Shown one piece after another: positions 12,212-23,896 of a DNA stretch of 64,000 bases. The notes beneath the pieces were generated by a model. That model was not told where the DNA came from and did no database searches. It saw only the letters and a list, made by a program, of their open reading frames with translations. This DNA is from Mytilus edulis (lineage: Eukaryota; Mollusca; Bivalvia; Mytilida; Mytilidae): positions 74,971,335 through 75,035,334 of the forward strand of contig NC_092354.1 of NCBI RefSeq assembly GCF_963676685.1. Direction: 5' to 3'. A program made the position numbers and the translations under genes. Position 1 is the first letter of the stretch; every line of letters starts with the position of its first letter.

Positions 12212-12945
12212 AAATCTTTTTTGAATAACACAGGGTTGTACAGGATGTCATGCTTAGTATATCCTGACTCATTCCTTATTCCCGCTCAATAGGAAGATTG
12301 TACAAGATGTATTTGGAAACCCGACGCAACATTAGCCTGTTAAGTTTTAAGCAATAGAGATACAGCGCAACATGTGAAAAAAAACCTCTTTTTTTACAAA
12401 ATCTCAATAACTCGAAAATATAAAAATGAATCATCACCAAAAAGTATACAGATCTTTAGATTAATATAACAAAGAAGTGTGTAAAGTTTTAAGCAATAAT
12501 CATAAATCGTTTTTGAGATATGGTGCGACATGTAAACCCCCCCTTTTTTTTTTACAAAATACTCAATAACTCAAAAATGACATTTTGAATCATCACCAAA
12601 AAGTATACAGATATATTAAGATTAATATAACTAAGAAGCCTTTGAAGTTTTAAGCCATAATCAAGAATCGTTTTTGAGATACGGTGCGACATGTGAAAAA
12701 AACACACCCCTGTTTTAGTTACAAAGTGCCATAACTCAAAAAGTTGTAATCTTATTTTCACAAAAAAGTATACAGATCATTTGACCATCATAAGAAACAA
12801 CTATGTTAAGTTTCAAAAAATTTGGATAAGTCGTTCTCAAGTTACGGTGCGACATGTTTACACCAGACAGACGGACGGACGGACGGACGGACACTGGACA
12901 TTTGTATACCATAATACGTCCCGTCAAAATTGACGGACGTATAAA
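12155..12945. mobile_element. Repeat insertion interrupting a satellite unit
   Basis: A satellite unit is broken after GATCAATA near 12152 and resumes near 12948. The insert starts near AACAGCTGCGCCATGAGCGC and ends near AATTGACGGACGTATAAAA. Inside are about four degenerate 160 bp repeats, each ending in GTGCGACATGT or GCGCAACATGT (about 12366, 12523, 12683 and 12846), and an (ACGG)n run at about 12868-12893. This type of repeat is common in mussel genomes. Its first 60 bp also sit at the inner end of the right arm, so it was present before the arms took their current form. Confidence 0.65.
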
Positions 12946-12947
12946 AA

Positions 12948-13045
12948 ATAACACAAAGACAGGTTAGACAAAAGGTCTTTCTACTTCCATTGGTAATTAT
13001 AAATTAAAAAAGGGGCCTTCCGAAGATGATAAGAAACAGTGATCC
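12948..13045 (-). repeat. Diverged fragment of the 328 bp satellite unit
   Basis: AACACAAAGACAGGTTAGAC, TCTTTCTACTTCCATTGGTA, a GGGGCCTTCCGA segment and AGAAACAGTGATC match the satellite unit with many substitutions and a small deletion. It is the innermost, older remainder of the unit split by the 12155 insertion. Confidence 0.75.
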
Positions 13046-13378
13046 CCATTTCCATTCTCAATTTTATATTAGAAACAAGGTCTCATAAATATTAAAACAT
13101 ATGTTTAAAATATATCTTCATAAAAATATGAGCACCAAACACTGGTTTACACTATAATAAAAAAATGTTTGCAAATTGTTAAAACATTTTCGGATTTATC
13201 AAAGCACTATAAAAAATGGTAACTCCTTAAAAGTCATAAAACCACAATAATAACTGCTGTTAATCAAAGTATTTATAAAAACTAAAAGTCTGTTCTGTTA
13301 CAAAACCTATAGGCAAAGGTCTTACTATAATATCAGCGGGAAATTTCGGTTCTAGAGGTGCATTCCGTATTTAATCTG

Positions 13379-13541
13379 CAGGGGCGGATGCAGGAATTTT
13401 CGAAAGAGGGGGTGCTAACCCAGGTAACCCAGGGCAAAGGGGGGGTGCAAAACATATGTCCCGATACAAATGCATTGATCGGCAAAAATAAAGGGGGGGT
13501 GCACACCCCAGGAACCCCCACCCCCCCTGGATCCGCCACTG
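13379..13541. mobile_element. hAT-like MITE
   Basis: The 163 bp element has inverted termini CAGGGGCGGATGCAGG and CCTGGATCCGCCACTG. These ends are typical of short non-autonomous hAT elements in marine invertebrates. AATCTG lies directly outside both ends (13373-13378 and 13542-13547), a partial target duplication. The G-rich strand encodes overlapping open frames on both strands that are not genes. It is nested in the middle of the large foldback element. Confidence 0.7.
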
Positions 13542-13555
13542 AATCTGTTTTTTTT

Positions 13556-16500
13556 TCTCCTATCTCCTGATGACAGCTGGTGTGTCCGTAGATATTGTTT
13601 AAATTTTCTATATTTTCACTTTTTAATTAGTTTACCTGCACAATGGCGCAGAAGCAATATTTATTTTTTGGCGCAAATGAAAAACTACAACTTTTAAGAA
13701 TTGGCGCAAAAGCAATGCGTACTTAAATATCAATCAAATTTGACCGTGCCCACAAAACGATTGTTCAAATTACGAATAGTTTCAGCTTAAAATCCATGGC
13801 ACTCTAAAATGTAGATTTTTTAAATCACATAAATTCCATATCGATATACGTATATTTGGATCTATGCAATATGTTTATCTGGACATCAGCATGCTAGCTG
13901 TAATGACTCCCATCTATTCTTTGCGGGCATTAAATAATGGACTTCATTAAAGATAACCGTTTTATTTATTGTCATATAATCCACTCTATTAACACAATGT
14001 AGCATGAATAACAAAGGTATGCTGGTGTTCAATGAATGATTACAAATGTTGACAGGTAAGTATAACTCCAAACTGAACATGAACATCAAACGGTAAAAAG
14101 CTGAAAGAACAAATAAAAACTCAATATAAAACCTATCAATCAAAAAGATTTGCCAAAACATACAAAAATACAAAGTTGGCTTATGACACTAATTGTGTTC
14201 CATACATTCACATAAAAAATACAAGTATTAACAATATATCAAGTTTGTAACAAAACTGGTGTGTTCAGCTTTTAATGTGTTGAAAACTCGACAAGTATCA
14301 AACATTATGTATGTAAATTATGACACGAATTGCTTTCCATACTTTAAAAATAACGAAATGAGGGGGGTGCTATGAATCATACAAAAATTACCAAAAAGGG
14401 TATTTGAATGTTTATAGAACATTTTATAGTGTAAATGTTGTATCTGTGTGTTTACAAGTAATAACAAACGGTTGTGAAACAATAAAACAAATAATCTGGT
14501 GAAGTGGCATATTTGTCATCATTGTCATTTATCCAACGTTTTATACGTCATCAAAACACAATACATGTTATATATGTTTACAATAAACAGTTCTTCAAAT
14601 TGTCAATATGCTATAAACGTACACTGTGCCGGAATCTGGCAGATATATCAATAAATGATGCTGAATCATCAACGTGAGCATGTAAATAAGGGGAAATTAC
14701 AAAAGAGGGGAAAGTAACAAAGAAGATAGTAAATGTAAGTCAACTTTCGGAAACATCATGAAATAATTACGGACGAGTCAGTACACTAGCTTAGTTCCGT
14801 CATTTCAATAACATGGATGGCAATATGTTTGATTGATCTAACCATACGTTAACCAGTGTCCTTTGAATACAGTGATCATGCATGATGTGGACATTTTTTT
14901 CTATAGACATAGGTAGATTTGATTAATCCAAATAATATAGGTATAAAGCATACCGGTGTCCATGCAATTCATAATGCAATACAACAATATATAGAAATAA
15001 ATTATGTTTTTTTTATGAAATGTATGTGCTTATGCAACATTATCAAACTGCTGTAATGCATTAGTTATAAACTTTGAAAGAACCGATGACTTTTCATTCG
15101 TTTTTAAACTCAAATGTACTTAAATAGCACATTTTAAACCGTAAGAAATTGGTTTATCTCTCGAAAAAACCTGAACTGTTCTCGAAAAAACCCGAACTGC
15201 TCTCGAAAAAACTTGAACAGATGGAAATGAATATACCCTTAAAATTGCCTTTTAATTACAATAACTAAAACTTTTGTTATAGCATATGTAAATGTAAGGA
15301 TATAAAGACATCATGTGTGCATGCTCTTTGAAATTTGCATTGGTATGTGTATAGAAATTGCTTTTTTCTATATTTTGGCATAAAAGCATTATTAGGCCAA
15401 ATCAAACTTTTTTAACTGCAAAGTATGTATGGTTGGCAACATCCTTTCATCACAAATACTTACTTAACTTGTTTGATCTTGTAAATTTAGTTTAAGCATT
15501 TATTTTACGTGTTACAGGAAAACATGTCTGTTTGTTTACATTTTTAGTCATAATCTCTCGAAAAAAACTGGACGCTCTCGAAAAAACCCGATCTCAACCG
15601 GACACTATACCTACGGTGGTAATACTGATACGTATTATTACATATCAGTAAAAAAAATCTACAAACAGTATGTTAATAAAGAGTTATGAAGTAAAATGTA
15701 CATGGGACAAAATCACAAAAAATACATAGAATAATACAAATTATCAATGAACAGGTGTTATATGTCAGTTTGGTATGGTCAAGACGTATGGTAAAGATAA
15801 CATCCTTTTAAGAGAGTTATCTCGCCTTAACCAGTTATGGGGTTTTTCGTATTGCGGATTGCATTCCGTATTTGTATGATATGTTAGTTGATTTGTTCTC
15901 TTGATTTATTGTTACCATTCCATGTAGATGTGTTTTTGAAGAATAGAATTTATTAACTTGAATATTCGTCTATGCCAGAAAGGAGCATTAAACAGGGCTT
16001 TACTTGACAGTGGATGTAGAGTCTGCAACAAAAAACGAATCATAGTATATTTTTAGCATTCTTTTAAACACATACAGTAGACGACTTTAGTTTTAATACC
16101 GATTTTGCCGCAAATACTAATATTCTCTTAGAAATCAAAGACGGTTACTTCGAAGTCGATAATAGGGCTATCTTAACTAGTTATCGTAAGTGTATACTAA
16201 GATAGCCGTTAAATTGTTAAGATGATAGGTTTTCATGATACAGGGGCCCGCGGTAACAAGAAACTTCTCTTAAAGTCTTCGTAAGTCATAGTTTACGATT
16301 ACACAAAGAATGCATTAAGGGTCCTTTTAAGAGTGTATCAAAAAGCATTCTATTTTCGTTCTTTTCTTTCCCATAACTTCGTTTGATAAAACCCTTAAAA
16401 CATTCTTAGTCTAAGCGCACTTATTAATTTTCGGACTTATCCGACAACGTTTTCTTTGAAATTCTTTGATTTACATGTTAGTTTGTCCCGAAAAAATCTA

Positions 16501-16751
16501 GTGAAATGTTTGTATCGTAGGGCTATCATGACTAGCAGTGACACGGACAGTGAATTAAATGTATGCAATTACTTTTGCAAATAATCTTACATGTTTTCAA
16601 TTTGTTTCTTAATCCGTTATAAATCAAGAGGACTTGAGCGGCCAAGCAATACACGTACAGTTTCATTCCCTGACATTCCTCATGTGTAAAATAAAGGTCA
16701 TTTTCATTCTAAGATAGGTTGATGTGTGGTTAGAACCGCACTTACATTAAA
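13556..16751. other. Unique middle of the foldback element, no gene recognised
   Basis: AT-rich sequence. The longest open frame (13886-14173, minus, 95 codons) is hydrophobic, with no motif I can name and no exon context. No DDE transposase, zinc finger or reverse-transcriptase motif is visible. CTCGAAAAAAC-type repeats are listed separately. Confidence 0.5.
15160..15600 (+). repeat. Two clusters of a 20-21 bp CTCGAAAAAAC motif
   Basis: Three copies at 21 bp spacing start at 15160, 15181 and 15202, reading CTCGAAAAAACC/TNGAACTG. Two more at about 20 bp spacing start near 15555. They are short phased arrays in the foldback middle. Function unknown; protein-binding sites are only a guess. Confidence 0.7.
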
Positions 16752-19323
16752 ATGTTTTTTCACAAGACGACGGGCGTATCATGCGCTCATGGCGCAGCTG
16801 TTTATTTAAATATTGATCCAGTCGAAATGCTATCTAAAACACTTACCACTCATTCAAAAAAGAAGGGTCTGACTTGTTTTTATCATACTGCTTTTATTAC
16901 ATTATAGATGTCTGTTTCCGTTGATTCCGTTAAATACCAATTCCTCAGAGCAATTGGTACTTTGCGGAACGGAACGGAACGGAAAAATAAATTTAAAAGT
17001 TTAAATCAGATTCAACTTGATCACTGTCTCTAATCATCGTCGGAACGGGCTGTTGAAGGCCTCTTTTTTAAAATATAATTACCGATGGAAGGAGAAAGAC
17101 TTTTTGTGTAACCTGCCTCTGTGTTAAATTTTGTATTATTGATCAAGTCGAAAATGCTATCTAAAACACATACCACTCATGCAAAAAGAGGTGTCAGACA
17201 ATTTTTGTTATCATACTGCTTTAATTACATTAAAGATGTCTGTTTCCGTTTTTTCCGTTAAATACCAATTCCTCAGAGCAATTGGTACTTTGCGGAACGG
17301 AACGGAACTGAAAAATAAATTAAAAAGTTTAAATCAGATTCAACTTGATCACTGTCTCTAATCATCGTCGGAACGGGCTGTTGAAGGCCTCTTTTTTAAA
17401 ATATAATTACCGATGGAAGGAGAAAGACTTTTTGTGTAACCTGCCTTTGTGTTAAATTTTGTATTATTGATCAAGTCGAAAATGCTATCTAAAACACATA
17501 CCACTCATGCAAAAAGAGGTGTCAGACAATTTTTGTTATCATACTGCTTTAATTACATTAAAGATGTCTGTTTCCGTTTTTTCCGTTAAATACCAATTCC
17601 TCAGAGCAATTGGTACTTTGCGGAACGGAACGGAACTGAAAAATAAATTAAAAAGTTTAAATCAGATTCAACTTGATCACTGTCTCTAATCATCGTCGGA
17701 ACGGGCTGTTGAAGGCCTCTTTTTTAAAATATAATTACCGATGGAAGGAGAAAGACTTTTTGTGTAACCTGCCTCTGTGTTAAATTTTGTATTATTGATC
17801 AAGTCGAAAATGCTATCTAAAACACATACCACTCATGCAAAAAGAGGTGTCAGACAATTTTTGTTATCATACTGCTTTTATTACATTAAAGATGTCTGTT
17901 TCCGTTTTTTTCGTTAAATACCAATTCCTCAGAGCAATTGGTACTTTGCGGAACGGAACGGAACGGAAAAATAAATTAAAAGATTTAATAAAGATTCAAC
18001 TTGATCACTGTCTCTAATCATCGTCGGAACGGGCTGTTGAAGGCCTCTTTTTTAAAATATAATTACCGATGGAAGGCGAAAGACTTTTTGTGTAACCTGC
18101 CTTTGTGTTAATTTTTTTATTATTGATCAAGTCGAAAATGCTATCTAAAACACATACCACTCATGCAAAAAGAGGTGTCAGACAATTTTTGTTATCATAC
18201 TGCTTTAATTACATTAAAGATGTCTGTTTCCGTTTTTTCCGTTAAATACCAATTCCTCAGAGCAATTGGTACTTTGCGGAACGGAACGGAACGGAAAAAT
18301 AAATTAAAAAGTTTAAATCAGATTCAACTTGATCACTGTCTCTAATCATCGTCGGAACGGGCTGTTGAAGGCCTCTTTTTTAAAATATAATTACCGATGG
18401 AAGGAGAAAGACTTTTTGTGTAACCTGCCTCTGTGTTAAATTTTTTATTATTGATCAAGTCGAAAATGCTATCTAAAACACATACCACTCATGCAAAAAG
18501 AGTGTCAGACAATTTTTGTTATCATACTGCTTTTATTACATTAAAGATGTCTGTTTCCGTTTTTTTCGTTAAATACCAATTCCTCAGAGCAATTGGTACT
18601 TTGCGGAACGGAACGGAACGGAAAAATAAATTAAAAGATTTAATAAAGATTCAACTTGATCACTGTCTCTAATCATCGTCGGAACGGGCTGTTGAAGGCC
18701 TCTTTTTTAAAATATAATTACCGATGGAAGGCGAAAGACTTTTTGTGTAACCTGCCTTTGTGTTAAATTTTTTATTATTGATCAAGTCGAAAATGCTATC
18801 TAAAACACATACCACTCATGCAAAAAGAGGTGTCAGACAATTTTTGTTATCATACAGCTTTAATTACATTAAAGATGTCTGTTTCCGTTTTTTCCGTTAA
18901 ATACCAATTCCTCAGAGCAATTGGTACTTTGCGGAACGGAACGGAACGGAAAAATAAATTAATAAGTTTAAATCAGATTCAACTTGATCACTGTCTCTAA
19001 TCAAGGACGACGTGAGGTCAGTCTAGATATCATAATGCATGACTTGCAAATGCGTTAATTTCATGATAATTTATCAGGACAATCCGACATATTCATCTAC
19101 AGAGTATTTCCCGATGTTATACATTATTACACATTTCACCTGTGAAGATGAGATTTAGTATACATTTGTGTTATTTGTATATGGAAAACCGTAAAACACA
19201 GAAATTTTAAAGTTTGTTTTGTTTTAAAGATTTTTCGAAATTTTGATAAATGCCCCCTTTGGATACCTTAAATGAAATTCTTTTCCGTTCCGTTCCGTTC
19301 CGTTCCGTAAAGTACCAATAGCC
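16752..19323 (-). repeat. Right inverted arm of the foldback element
   Basis: Reverse complement of the left arm: inner 60 bp of the old insertion, then about seven 328 bp units (starts near 16850, 17179, 17507, 17835, 18163, 18490 and 18818), then the 310 bp terminus ending CCAATAGCC at 19323. The outermost unit (18818) shares a private variant with the outermost left unit (7671), and the next one (18490) with 7999. The inner units have their own variants and a two-unit periodicity of about 655 bp (17835/18490), so the arms have since expanded independently. Confidence 0.9.
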
Positions 19324-19331
19324 GTAATGTA
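19324..19331. other. Right 8 bp target-site duplication of the foldback element
   Basis: GTAATGTA follows directly after the right terminus CCAATAGCC and is identical to 7335-7342. Confidence 0.7.
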
Positions 19332-19739
19332 TATGCCTGAGAAGATATCAAAACTGTTTTTAATAAATTTTTTATTAAAAGACAAGTAAAATGTTTTTGT
19401 CCTCATTCAAATTAATAAAATAAATACTTATCAATTTATTCAATTACTAATCATTTTATTTGCTTTTACAAACTATCATCTTCGTTAAGCCTGTTGGGAA
19501 TAATCTGGATAACGTTTGTTCCCTTGTTGATGTTGCGTTGATCTGTATATCCGACGTACTTACTGTAGTTCAAGAAAATAGTATTGGAAAAAAAGTTCTA
19601 ATTCTTACTCATGTATCCTTTTCATTACCGTTTGATAAATTTTATTTAATGAACATGTGAGTCCTTGATCTCAGTGCGTCAACTGTCAAAATTCGATTAT
19701 GACGTCACATTTTCTTACTTTCCACTACAATTCCTATTG

Positions 19740-20030
19740 TACTGTCATGAAAGAGGGGCGACAGATACCAGAGGAACAGTCAAACTCATAAATCGAAAAT
19801 AAACTGACAACGCCATGGCTTAAAATGAAAAAGATAAACAGACAAATAATAGTACATACGATACAACATAGACTGAGCAACAAGAACCCCACCAAAAACT
19901 GGGGGTGAACGCAGGTGGCCGGAAGGGTAAGCATATCCTGCTCCACATGTGGCACCCATTGTGTTGTGCATGTTATTACAAACCCGGTAAATATACTTTC
20001 ACTAAAGGTGACCATGTCTGATGACGTTAC
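19740..20030 (+). repeat. Dispersed mussel repeat (family B)
   Basis: Carries AGAGGGGCGACAGATACCAG, AACTGACAACGCCATGGC, ACTGGGGGTGAACGCAGGT, CCGGAAGGGTAAGCATATCC and CACATGTGGCACCCAT. It is an abundant Mytilus repeat; related copies lie at 45370, 46690, 49090, 49771/50028 and 57195. The minus-strand open frame of 93 codons is a by-product of the repeat. Confidence 0.75.
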
Positions 20031-20370
20031 GGTTACGTCTTTTTACAGATCGTTCGAAAAGAAGGATTCAGATTGTCTGCATGTCGTCTAAAAATCATCA
20101 GATAAACAGATTCCACCAACAAATCTCGTGCAATTAGATATTTACCCACTCTAGACCGTTAAGTTTTAAATATTTTAAAGCATCAAAATAAGTCCTAATT
20201 TACGCTTAATTTACTTGTAAAAAGCATGAACATAGATGCCAGACAGCATTTGTGTATTTCCAAAATTAGAATCACCTAGCATACACGTCTTCAAACTTCT
20301 TAAATCTGAGAATTTATATGTTATTTTAACGTGTAGTCCATATAATTATGACGTCTTCAAATGCATTTTT

Positions 20371-20595
20371 TTCTATGGTGCCAGACGTCATAATTATTTG
20401 AACTTGTAAATTGGACGTACGCCTCGTTATTGTGGCATTGATAAGGCTAAGGCTGACACCTTCTTCATACATTTTTATTATATTTTCTATGGTGCCAAAC
20501 GTCATAATTATTTGGACTTGTAAATTGGCCGTACGCCTCGTTAATGTGGCAGTGATAAGGCTAAGGCTGACACCTTCTTCATACATTTTTATTTA
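20371..20595 (+). repeat. Two copies of a 114 bp tandem repeat
   Basis: TTCTATGGTGCCA starts at 20371 and 20485, and both copies run through GTACGCCTCGTTA, GATAAGGCTAAGGCTGACAC and CTTCTTCATACATTTTTAT. Overlapping open frames on both strands are a consequence of the duplication. Confidence 0.85.
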
Positions 20596-20699
20596 TGTCA
20601 GTTCCTTACAGTTAAAACATACTGTTTAAAACAAATTATAAACAGTTCAACAGGTTTCAATTTTAGACATATGATTTTTTATCAGATGGCTTTTGCTCT

Positions 20700-23600
20700 G
20701 ATCTAGTTGTCAGTAACAGTGAGTACTCTCAGATCTTAGTGGGTTTGATCTAGTTGTCAGTAACAGTGAGTACTCATAGATCTTAGTGGGTTTTTTCTAG
20801 TTGTAAGTAACAGTGAGTACTCTCAGATCTTAGTGGGGTTTTTCTAGTTGTCAGTAACAGTGAGTACTCTCAGATCTTAGTGGTTTTTTCTAGTTGTCAG
20901 TAACAGTGAGTACTCTCAGATCTTAGTGGGTTTGATCTAGTTGTCAGTAACAGTGAGTACTCTCAGATCTTAGTGGGTTTGATCTAGTTGTCAGTAACAG
21001 TGAGTACTCTCAGATCTTAGTGGGTTTGATCTAGTTGTCAGTAACAGTGAGAACTCTCAGATCTTAGTGGGTTTGATCTAGTTGTCAGTAACAGTGAGAA
21101 CTCTCAGATCTTAGTGGGTTTGATCTAGTTGTCAGTAACAGTGAGAACTCTCAGATCTTAGTGGGTTTGATCTAGTTGTCAGTAACAGTGAGAACTCTCA
21201 GATCTTAGTGGGTTTTTTCTAGTTGTCAGTAACAGTGAGTACTCTCAGATCTTAGTGGGTTTTTTCTAGTTGTCAGTAACAGTGAGTACTCTCAGATCTT
21301 AGTGGGTTTTTTCTAGTTGTCAGTAACAGTGAGTACTCTCAGATCTTAGTGGGGTTTTTCTAGTTGTCAGTAACAGTGAGTACTCTCAGATCTTAGTGGG
21401 GTTTTTCTAGTTGTCAGTAACAGTGAGTACTCTCAGATCTTAGTGGGGTTTTTCTAGTTGTCAGTAACAGTGAAAACTCTCAGATCTTAGTGGGTTTTTT
21501 CTAGTTGTCAGTAACAGTGAGTACTCTCAGATCTTAGTGGGTTTTTTCTAGTTGTCAGTAACAGTGAGTACTCTCAGATCTTAGTGGGTTTTTTCTAGTT
21601 GTCAGTAACAGTGAGTACTCTCAGATCTTAGTGGGTTTTTTCTAGTTGTCAGTAACAGTGAGTACTCTCAGATCTTCGTGGTTTTTTTTCTAGTTGTCAG
21701 TAACAGTGAGTACTCTCAGATCTTCGTGGGTTTTTTCTAGTTGTCAGTAACAGTGAGTACTCTCAGATCTTCGTGGGTTTTTTCTAGTTGTCAGTAACAG
21801 TGAGTACTCTCAGATCTTAGTGGGTTTTTTCTAGTTGTCAGTAACAGTGAGTACTCTCAGATCTTAGTGGGTTTTTTCTAGTTGTCAGTAACAGTGAGTA
21901 CTCTCAGATCTTAGTGGGTTTTTTCTAGTTGTCAGTAACAGTGAGTACTCTCAGATCTTAGTGGGTTTTTCTAGTTGTCAGTAACAGTGAGTACTCTCAG
22001 ATCTTAGTGGGTTTTTTCTAGTTGTCAGTAACAGTGAGTACTCTCAGATCTTAGTGGGTTTTTTCTAGTTGTCAGTAACAGTGAGTACTCTCAGATCTTA
22101 GTGGGTTTTTTCTAGTTGTCAGTAACAGTGAGTACTCTCAGATCTTAGTGGGTTTTTCTAGTTGTCAGTAACAGTGAGTACTCTCAGATCTTAGTGGGTT
22201 TTTTCTAGTTGTCAGTAACAGTGAGAACTCTCAGATCTTAGTGGGTTTTTTCTAGTTGTCAGTAACAGTGAGTACTCTCAGATCTTCGTGGGTTTTTTCT
22301 AGTTGTCAGTAACAGTGAGTACTCTCAGATCTTAGTGGGGTTTTTCTAGTTGTCAGTAACAGTGAGTACTCTCAGATCTTAGTGGGTTTTTTCTAGTTGT
22401 AAGTAACAGTGAGTACTCTCAGATCTTAGTGGGTTTTTTCTAGTTGTCAGTAACAGTGAGTACTCTCAGATCTTAGTGGGTTTTTTCTAGTTGTCAGTAA
22501 TAATGAGTACTCTCAGATCTTAGTGGGGTTTTTCTAGTTGTCAGTAACAGTGAGTACTCTCAGATCTTAGTGGGTTTTTTCTAGTTGTCAGTAACAGTGA
22601 GTACTCTCAGATCTAAGTGGGTTTGATCTAGTTGTCAGTAACAGTGAGTACTCTCAGATCCTAGTGGGTTTTTTCTAGTTGTCAGTAACAGTGAGTACTC
22701 TTAGATCTTAGTGGGTTTTTTCTAGTTATAAGTCAGTAACAGTGAGTACTCTCAGATCTTAGTGGGTTTTTTCTAGTTGTCAGTAACAGTGAGTACTCTC
22801 AGATCTTCGTGGTTTTTTTTCTAGTTGTCAGTAACAGTGAGTACTCTCAGATCTTCGTGGGTTTTTTCTAGTTGTCAGTAACAGTGAGTACTCTCAGATC
22901 TTAGTGGGTTTTTTCTAGTTGTCAGTAACAGTGAGTACTCTCAGATCTTAGTGGGTTTTTTCTAGTTGTCAGTAACAGTGAGTACTCTCAGATCTTAGTG
23001 GGTTTTTTCTAGTTGTTAGTCAGTAACAGTGAGAACTCTCAGATCTTAGTGGTTTTTTTTCTAGTTGTCAGTAACAGTGAGTACTCTCAGATCTTAGTGG
23101 GGTTTTTTCTAGTTGTCAGTAACAGTGAGTACTCTCAGATCTTAGTGGGTTTTTCTAGTTGTCAGTAACAGTGAGTACTCTCAGATCTTAGTGGTTTTTT
23201 TCTAGTTGTCAGTAACAGTGAGTACTCTCAGATCTTAGTGGGTTTTTTCTAGTTGTCAGTAACAGTGAGTACTCTCAGATCTTAGTGGGTTTTTTCTAGT
23301 TTTCAGTAACAGTGAGTACTCTCAGATCTTAGTGGGTTTTTTCTAGTTGTCAGTAACAGTGAGTACTCTCAGATCTTAGTGGGTTTTTTCTAGTTGTCAG
23401 TAACAGTGAGTACTCTCAGATCTTAGTGGGTTTTTTCTAGTTGTCACTAACAGTGAGTACTCTCAGATCTTAGTGAGTTTTTGTTGTTGTCAGTAACAGT
23501 GAGTACTCTCAGATCTTAGTGGGTTTTTTCTAGTTGTCAGTAACAGTGAGTACTCTCAGATCTTAGTGGGTTTTTGTTGTTGTCAGTAACAGTGAGTACT

Positions 23601-23863
23601 CTCAGATCTTAGTGGGTTTTTTCTAGTTGTCAGTAACAGTGAGTACTCTCAGATCTTAGTGGGTTTTTTCTAGGTGTCAGTAGCAGTGAGTACTCTCAGA
23701 TCTTAGTGGGTTTTTTCTAGTTGTCAGTAACAGTGAGTACTCTCAGATCTTAGTGGGGTTTTTCTAGTTGTCAGTAACAGTGAGTACTCTCAGATCTTAG
23801 TGGGTTTTTTCTAGTTGTCAGTAACAGTGAGTACTCTCAGATCTTAGTGGGTTTTTGTTGTTG
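20700..23863. repeat. Long minisatellite, about 66 copies of a 47-48 bp unit
   Basis: The unit contains TCTAGTTGTCAGTAACAGTG, AGTACTCTCAGATCTTAGTG and GGTTTTTT. Length varies in the T run. Sequence variants cluster: GTTTGATCTAG at the left end, GAGAACTC in a run around 21050-21200, TTCGTGG in small groups, and TTGTTGTTGTC near the right end. Two units carry a short internal duplication of AGTCAGTAAC near 22727 and 23018. Stops occur in every frame, so it is non-coding. Confidence 0.97.
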
Positions 23864-23876
23864 TCCTTGTTATAGA

Positions 23877-23896
23877 ATATATATATATATATATAT
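23877..23896. repeat. (AT)n microsatellite
   Basis: About ten AT dinucleotides directly after the minisatellite. Confidence 0.9.

Larger units (their letters stand above)
7343..19323. mobile_element. Giant foldback-type DNA transposon, non-autonomous (putative)
   Basis: An 11,981 bp structure with inverted termini GGCTATTGG...CCAATAGCC. The left arm is 4,869 bp and the right arm 2,572 bp, around a 4,540 bp middle. The arm difference of 2,297 bp equals seven 328 bp units. Each arm has an outer 330 bp non-repeated terminus followed by the tandem array, and the whole is flanked by GTAATGTA on both sides. This is the architecture of Drosophila Foldback elements, whose long inverted repeats are themselves tandem arrays. 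No transposase-like frame is visible in the middle, so it would need factors in trans. Superfamily unknown: the 8 bp duplication suggests hAT or P, but the termini lack the usual hAT start. A non-transpositional inverted duplication remains possible. Confidence 0.7.

Noticed and set aside
13333..13570. Overlapping proline/glycine-rich frames on both strands
   Set aside because: They fall within the G/C-rich hAT-like MITE, whose inverted composition opens frames on both strands.
13886..14173. 95-codon minus-strand frame in the middle of the foldback element
   Set aside because: Considered as a transposase or exon. It is hydrophobic with no DDE, zinc-finger or other motif and no visible splice sites, and is compatible with chance in AT-rich DNA.
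7671..19000. A 60-79 codon open frame recurring in every 328 bp satellite unit (both arms)
   Set aside because: It is present only because units are near-identical copies. It spans the (CCGTT)n tract, lacks any known motif, and has variable start points caused by single-base indels. No promoter or splice context is seen. Multi-copy conservation here reflects homogenisation, not selection.
20700..23863. CRISPR or coding repeat array
   Set aside because: No spacers, and every frame of the 47-48 bp unit contains stops.
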